From Legionella_A sp963772805 (GTDB lineage Bacteria; Pseudomonadota; Gammaproteobacteria; Legionellales; Legionellaceae): 64,000 bases of DNA. The translations under genes and the position numbers were made by a program. Positions within the stretch are counted from its first letter, which is position 1. Each line of letters begins with the position of its first letter. Under the pieces are notes generated by a model. The model searched no databases. It was not told the DNA's origin and saw only the letters and a list, made by a program, of their open reading frames with translations. Positions 60,591 to 64,000 of the stretch are shown piece after piece. Location of the stretch: the NCBI GenBank assembly GCA_963772805.1, contig CAVYYU010000008.1:496001-560000 (forward strand), read 5' to 3'.

Positions 60591-62036
60591 CTATTCAGTT
60601 GGTCTGGCTTGATGCCAGCTCGTTTGTTGTTGATAAAAATGAGCAAGTTGCAGCAGGCGTGCTTCGCTGAAATGGGCACCCATGAATTGCATGCCGATTG
60701 GTAGTCCGCTACTCATTCCGACAGGAATTGAAAGTGCAGGTAAACCAGCCAGATTTGCGGCTACGGTGAAAACATCAGCCAAATATCGTTGGGTGGGATC
60801 AGTGATTTCTTCACCTAATTTAAACGCACAAGTTGGTGTGGTTGGACCTAAGATAATATCTACTTTTGTCAACGCCTGTTGTAATTCTATCTGAATCATT
60901 CGTCGTACTTTTTGAGCCTGGACATAATAATCGTCGAAGTAACCGGAGGAAAGCACATAAGTACCAGTCAGAATTCGGCGTTTGACTTCAATACCAAAAC
61001 CTTCGTCGCGTGAACGGGTGATTAATTCATTCAAATTCTCGGCATGAGGCGTGCGGTAGCCAAAACGTATGCCGTCATAGCGTGACAGATTAGACGAGGC
61101 TTCTGCACAGGCAACAACGTAGTAGCAAGGAACCCATAACGGTTCTAATGGCAAGTCGAGCTCAACAATTTCGGCACCGGCTTGTTCAAAAATTTTCACC
61201 GCTGCTGTAATCGCGTGTTGGATAGCTGTGTCGACCTGAGGTTGGAAAAAACAAGTTGGTAATCCGATACGTACTGATTTTAAGGGTTCATTCAGTGCGG
61301 CGAGGTAGTCAGGAATTTTGTGGTCTACGGACGTTGAGTCTTTGTCGTCCTTTCCTGCCATGGCTTGCAAGGCGATCGCCAGGTCCTCAGCACTGTGAGC
61401 GAGTGGGCCTGCCTGATCAAGACTGGAGGCGAAGGCCACCATGCCGAAGCGAGATACTAAACCATAAGTCGGTTTTAGACCGGAAATGCCGCAAAAGGCC
61501 GCTGGCTGTCGGATGGAGCCGCCTGTGTCTGAACCGGTAGCAAAGGGTATGAGACTTGCAGCGACTGCGCTGGCGGAGCCACCGGAGGAGCCGCCGGGAA
61601 CGCAATCATGATTCCAGGGATTTTTTACTGAACCGAAATAACTATTTTCATTTGCTGATCCCATAGCGAACTCATCCATGTTGGTTTTTCCCAGCATGAC
61701 GGCTCCTTGCTCGGAAAATCGTTCAACAATAGTTGCCTGATAGGGGGCATTGAAGTTAGCCAGCATTTTTGAGCCGCAGGTTGTGCGCATTGTCTGTGTA
61801 CAGAAAATATCTTTATGCGCCATTGGGATTCCGGTGAGAAAGTGGCCTTCACCGCGCTGCAGCATCTTATCAGCGGCATGGGCTGTTTTTAGTGCATGCT
61901 CTTCATCGATACTGATAAATGAGTTTAAAGATTTGGCTTGATTAATTCGTTTTATAAAATGCGTAGTGAGCTCAGTACTGGAAAACTGCTTTTTTTTCAA
62001 AGCATGGCTAAGCTCGCGTAGTGATTGGGTATGCAT
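60591..62036 (-). CDS. gatA: Amidotransferase subunit A (glutamine amidase)
   Basis: The 481-residue subunit is an amidase-signature enzyme: the Lys in AHKDIFCT, the cis-Ser in PGGSSGGSASAVAA and the nucleophile Ser in ATGSDTGGSIRQPAAFCG are all present. It releases ammonia from glutamine for GatB. It lies between gatC (4 bp) and gatB in the operon. Confidence 0.96.
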   Translation of the reverse strand: MHTQSLRELSHALKKKQFSSTELTTHFIKRINQAKSLNSFISIDEEHALKTAHAADKMLQRGEGHFLTGIPMAHKDIFCTQTMRTTCGSKMLANFNAPYQATIVERFSEQGAVMLGKTNMDEFAMGSANENSYFGSVKNPWNHDCVPGGSSGGSASAVAASLIPFATGSDTGGSIRQPAAFCGISGLKPTYGLVSRFGMVAFASSLDQAGPLAHSAEDLAIALQAMAGKDDKDSTSVDHKIPDYLAALNEPLKSVRIGLPTCFFQPQVDTAIQHAITAAVKIFEQAGAEIVELDLPLEPLWVPCYYVVACAEASSNLSRYDGIRFGYRTPHAENLNELITRSRDEGFGIEVKRRILTGTYVLSSGYFDDYYVQAQKVRRMIQIELQQALTKVDIILGPTTPTCAFKLGEEITDPTQRYLADVFTVAANLAGLPALSIPVGMSSGLPIGMQFMGAHFSEARLLQLAHFYQQQTSWHQARPTE

Positions 62037-62040
62037 ACGC

Positions 62041-62343
62041 TTATTTTCCTATGTCAATTACTTTGGGAACCAGATAGAGATCATCTGCAAATAATGGCGC
62101 GATACTTGCGAGTTTCGACACCTGATTTTCCTCGCGGACTTCATCAACGCGTAGGCGTTGGTGTTGATGTTGATCAAGCGGGTGATGCAACGGGGTAATC
62201 CCAATAGTATTCACTGAACGTAGCTGTTCGACAAAATTCATGATGGTAGCGACGTCATGAGCTAATTGCGTCGAATTTTCGGAATTCATTCCTATAGAGG
62301 CTAGAGCCGCTATTTTTTCTAATTCGTTTTTTAATATGGCCAT
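62041..62343 (-). CDS. gatC: Amidotransferase subunit C
   Basis: The 100-residue protein has ELEKIAALASIGMNSENSTQ, the short GatC pattern, and a C-terminal ENQVSKLASIAPLFADDLYL, VPKVID (the xVPKVI end is typical). It stabilises GatA. It is the first gene of the gatCAB operon, and the promoter lies directly upstream. Confidence 0.95.
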   Translation of the reverse strand: MAILKNELEKIAALASIGMNSENSTQLAHDVATIMNFVEQLRSVNTIGITPLHHPLDQHQHQRLRVDEVREENQVSKLASIAPLFADDLYLVPKVIDIGK

Positions 62344-62368
62344 GTTTGGATTCCCAGTAAGAGAAATT

Positions 62369-62396
62369 ATTATACCGTGTGGCTATAAAGTTACAA
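62369..62396 (-). promoter_or_regulatory. Probable gatCAB promoter
   Basis: On the minus strand TTGTAA (62391-62396) and TATAAT (62369-62374) are separated by 16 bp, about 25 bp before the gatC start. The IS to the right begins within 20 bp of the -35 element, so the insertion has spared the promoter itself but probably removed sequence upstream of it. Confidence 0.65.
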
Positions 62397-62512
62397 TCGT
62401 AGGTTTAGTTGCGAGTTGCCTCAAAAGAAATGTTACCGAAAACAGGAAATTTTAGATTCGTTGCCTCATAACTTATGTTACCGAAGAAAAATAATAATAA
62501 GGGACATTTTTT

Positions 62513-63694
62513 ATGGGGAAGTTATCGATGGAGCTTTACTTAAAAAATTTGTCTAAACGTTACCATGCTGCAGGAAAGCGTGATAAAGGCATCATCCTGC
62601 AAGAATTATGTGAATCGAGTGGCTATCACAAGAAGCATGCTATTCGATTGCTGAATGCTGTCCCAAAGAAGCAGAAACGTAAAATAAAGACAGGTAGGCC
62701 TAGCATATATCCAGAAAATCTTTATCTGGAGCCATTAAAGCGGATTTGGCTATTAAGCGACCAACTTTGTGGAAAACGATTGAAAATGGCCTTGCCGCTT
62801 TGGTTGCCTTATTATGGTGAGGCTTATGGTGCATTAGATCCCGGGGTATATGAGGGTTTATTATCGATGAGCGCTGCAACCATCGACCGATTGCTCATCC
62901 CATTGCGCGTGAAATATAAACGTTCATACGGTGGCACAAAGCCTGGCAGTATATTAAAAAAACATATTCCAGTAAAAACAAATCAGTGGGATGAAGACAG
63001 GCCTGGCTATCTAGAAGCGGATACGGTGGCTCACTGTGGGTCATCCCTGAATGGCAGCTTTGTATGGAGTCTAACGATGACCGATATAAACTGCGGATGG
63101 ACTGAGCTTAGAGCCGTTTGGAACAAAGGGGCTACTGGCGTGGTATCGCAGATAAAAGATATTGAAGAGAACTTACCTTTTCTTATTTTGGGATTTGATT
63201 GTGATAATGGCTCTGAATTTCTCAATTGGCATTTAATGCATTATTTTTCGAACGAGGCAGGTGCTCATAGGATCCATTTTACTCGTTCTAGGCCTTATCA
63301 TAGTGATGATAATGCCCATGTTGAGCAAAAAAATTGGACTCATGTAAGGCAATTAATGGGTTATTCTCGCCTTGATAATGAAGCCCTTGTTGAGTTGATG
63401 AATGACCTTTATAAAAATGAAGTGTCCCAAATGAATAATTTTTTTCTTCCCAACTTTAAACTTATTGAAAAACAGAGGGTTCAAGCCAAAATTATAAGGA
63501 AACATAGCAAGCCAGAAACACCTTATCAACGCTTAATTAAGTCAGAACATATCAGTGAGGACAAGAAAAAAGAACTAACAGAAGCTTACAATCAACTGAA
63601 CCCGTTTATGCTACAGAAAACGATCCAAAAAAAATTAAAACGAATTTTTTCATTGGTAAATATCAAAACCGATTCAAAAATGCGCTATATTTAA
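62513..63694 (+). CDS. Transposase with rve/DDE catalytic core
   Basis: The 393-residue protein has an N-terminal helical DNA-binding region (QELCESSGYHKKHAIRLLN and a basic RKIKTGRPSIYPE) and a DDE core: the Asp in YLEADTVAHCG, the Asp in FDCDNGSEF and the Glu in DNAHVEQKNW. The SRPYHSDDNAHVEQKN block is typical of integrase-type transposases. The whole catalytic set is present, so it may be active. It lies inside the IS with about 100 bp on the left and 180 bp on the right. Confidence 0.9.
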   Translation: MGKLSMELYLKNLSKRYHAAGKRDKGIILQELCESSGYHKKHAIRLLNAVPKKQKRKIKTGRPSIYPENLYLEPLKRIWLLSDQLCGKRLKMALPLWLPYYGEAYGALDPGVYEGLLSMSAATIDRLLIPLRVKYKRSYGGTKPGSILKKHIPVKTNQWDEDRPGYLEADTVAHCGSSLNGSFVWSLTMTDINCGWTELRAVWNKGATGVVSQIKDIEENLPFLILGFDCDNGSEFLNWHLMHYFSNEAGAHRIHFTRSRPYHSDDNAHVEQKNWTHVRQLMGYSRLDNEALVELMNDLYKNEVSQMNNFFLPNFKLIEKQRVQAKIIRKHSKPETPYQRLIKSEHISEDKKKELTEAYNQLNPFMLQKTIQKKLKRIFSLVNIKTDSKMRYI

Positions 63695-63699
63695 ACATA

Positions 63700-63729
63700 C
63701 GGTGCAGCCGGGGACGGCGATGACCGTGA
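63700..63729. repeat. 30-bp motif shared with the IS3-family copies
   Basis: The stretch CGGTGCAGCCGGGGACGGCG onward to GACCGTGA (30 bp) recurs at 955-984 with two mismatches and inverted at 4551-4580 inside the IS3-family elements. All three copies are in non-coding DNA just after a transposase gene. Beside it here is a GC-rich hairpin (63740-63748 with 63757-63765). The rest of 63877-64000 shows no gene or clear signal. Confidence 0.85.
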
Positions 63730-64000
63730 GGATATAAACGAAGGGGCCTCATTACCGGCCCCTTCACCCCGCTAGGATATTTATAGAGGATATTTATGTT
63801 AATCAAGTCTCAGTTCGGTAACATGAGTTATGAGGCAACGAAAAGACCCTTGGGTAACATTTACTTATGAGGCAACTGGGTTGTCCCTCCGTCGGAAAGG
63901 GCAGAACTATAGATTTTTTACCCCTGGAATGATAAACATGTAACGTTGTGTTAACCGAGTATCCTTGCGATGTTGCAACAAGTCATTACCGCCGGTGGCG

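Larger units (their letters stand above)
62414..63877 (+). mobile_element. Insertion sequence with doubled terminal repeats (rve-type transposase)
   Basis: The ends are AGTTGCCTC ... GAGGCAACT. Each end carries two related sites: GTTGCCTCA-12 to 13 bases-TTACC at 62415-62440 and 62460-62485 on the left, and inverted at 63814-63839 and 63851-63876 on the right. Start-to-start spacing is 45 bp on the left and about 37 bp on the right. Two sites per end suggest multiple transposase contacts. I found no target duplication. A motif shared with the IS3 copies lies at 63700-63729. The family is not certain. Confidence 0.8.

Overview
The window looks like chromosome of a gammaproteobacterium, probably of the order Legionellales (Legionella/Coxiella type). 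The reasons are the gene order rnm-yciO-trpS-scpA-scpB-rluB, the alaC/RpfE-like/recJ block, moderately AT-rich composition, many small secreted proteins of unknown function, and several large or orphan proteins of the kind often found among type IV effectors. The taxonomic call is an inference from gene content, without a phylogeny.

Positions 1-21587 are an accessory island, more AT-rich than the rest, ending at the 3' end of a tRNA-Ser(UGA) gene. It opens with the last residues of a P4-type tyrosine integrase, followed by a P4/satellite-like core: an AlpA-type regulator, a primase-helicase and a DUF5681 protein. Two inverted, almost identical 1433-bp IS3-family elements have landed in this core. 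One sits inside the Shine-Dalgarno sequence of alpA and the other splits the primase-helicase gene. Next come a complete 3316-bp IS21-family element with accessory genes, a free-standing GIY-YIG/NUMOD endonuclease, an unknown membrane protein and two XRE regulators.

The most interesting part is a compact, translationally coupled six-gene operon at 14894-20456. It encodes a four-helix membrane protein with coiled-coil ends, a membrane-anchored protein facing the periplasm, a MotA/TolQ/ExbB-type channel subunit with a long coiled-coil tail, a MotB/ExbD-like partner with a membrane glutamate, a 75-residue protein, and an endonuclease I-family nuclease with an export signal. This is the channel architecture of Zorya defence systems, but with different accessory and effector genes, so it is a candidate undescribed anti-mobile-element system. 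A 20-bp near-identical palindromic site lies in front of both the second XRE gene and this operon, which suggests shared control. An HNH-like gene lies between the operon and the tRNA.

Positions 21588-51080 are mostly core chromosome: bamD, rdgC, rlmI, an isochorismatase-like and an HSD10-like gene, a run of small secreted or lipoprotein genes (28.4-34.2 kb), dsbB, arfB, a dus gene, roxA, rnm, yciO, trpS, scpA, scpB, rluB, rlmD, relA, alaC, an RpfE-like gene and recJ. Between bamD and rdgC lies an unknown ORF next to a decayed second copy of the rdgC 3' end. Downstream of relA is an array of seven 94-bp palindromic repeats.

Positions 51160-57951 hold three proteins of unknown function (a two-gene operon and a 1580-residue helical protein) that are reasonable effector candidates. 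The window closes with a cytochrome c5-like gene, an L,D-transpeptidase lipoprotein, the gatCAB operon on the minus strand, and an IS with doubled terminal repeats. That IS shares a 30-bp non-coding motif with the unrelated IS3-family copies at the other end of the window.
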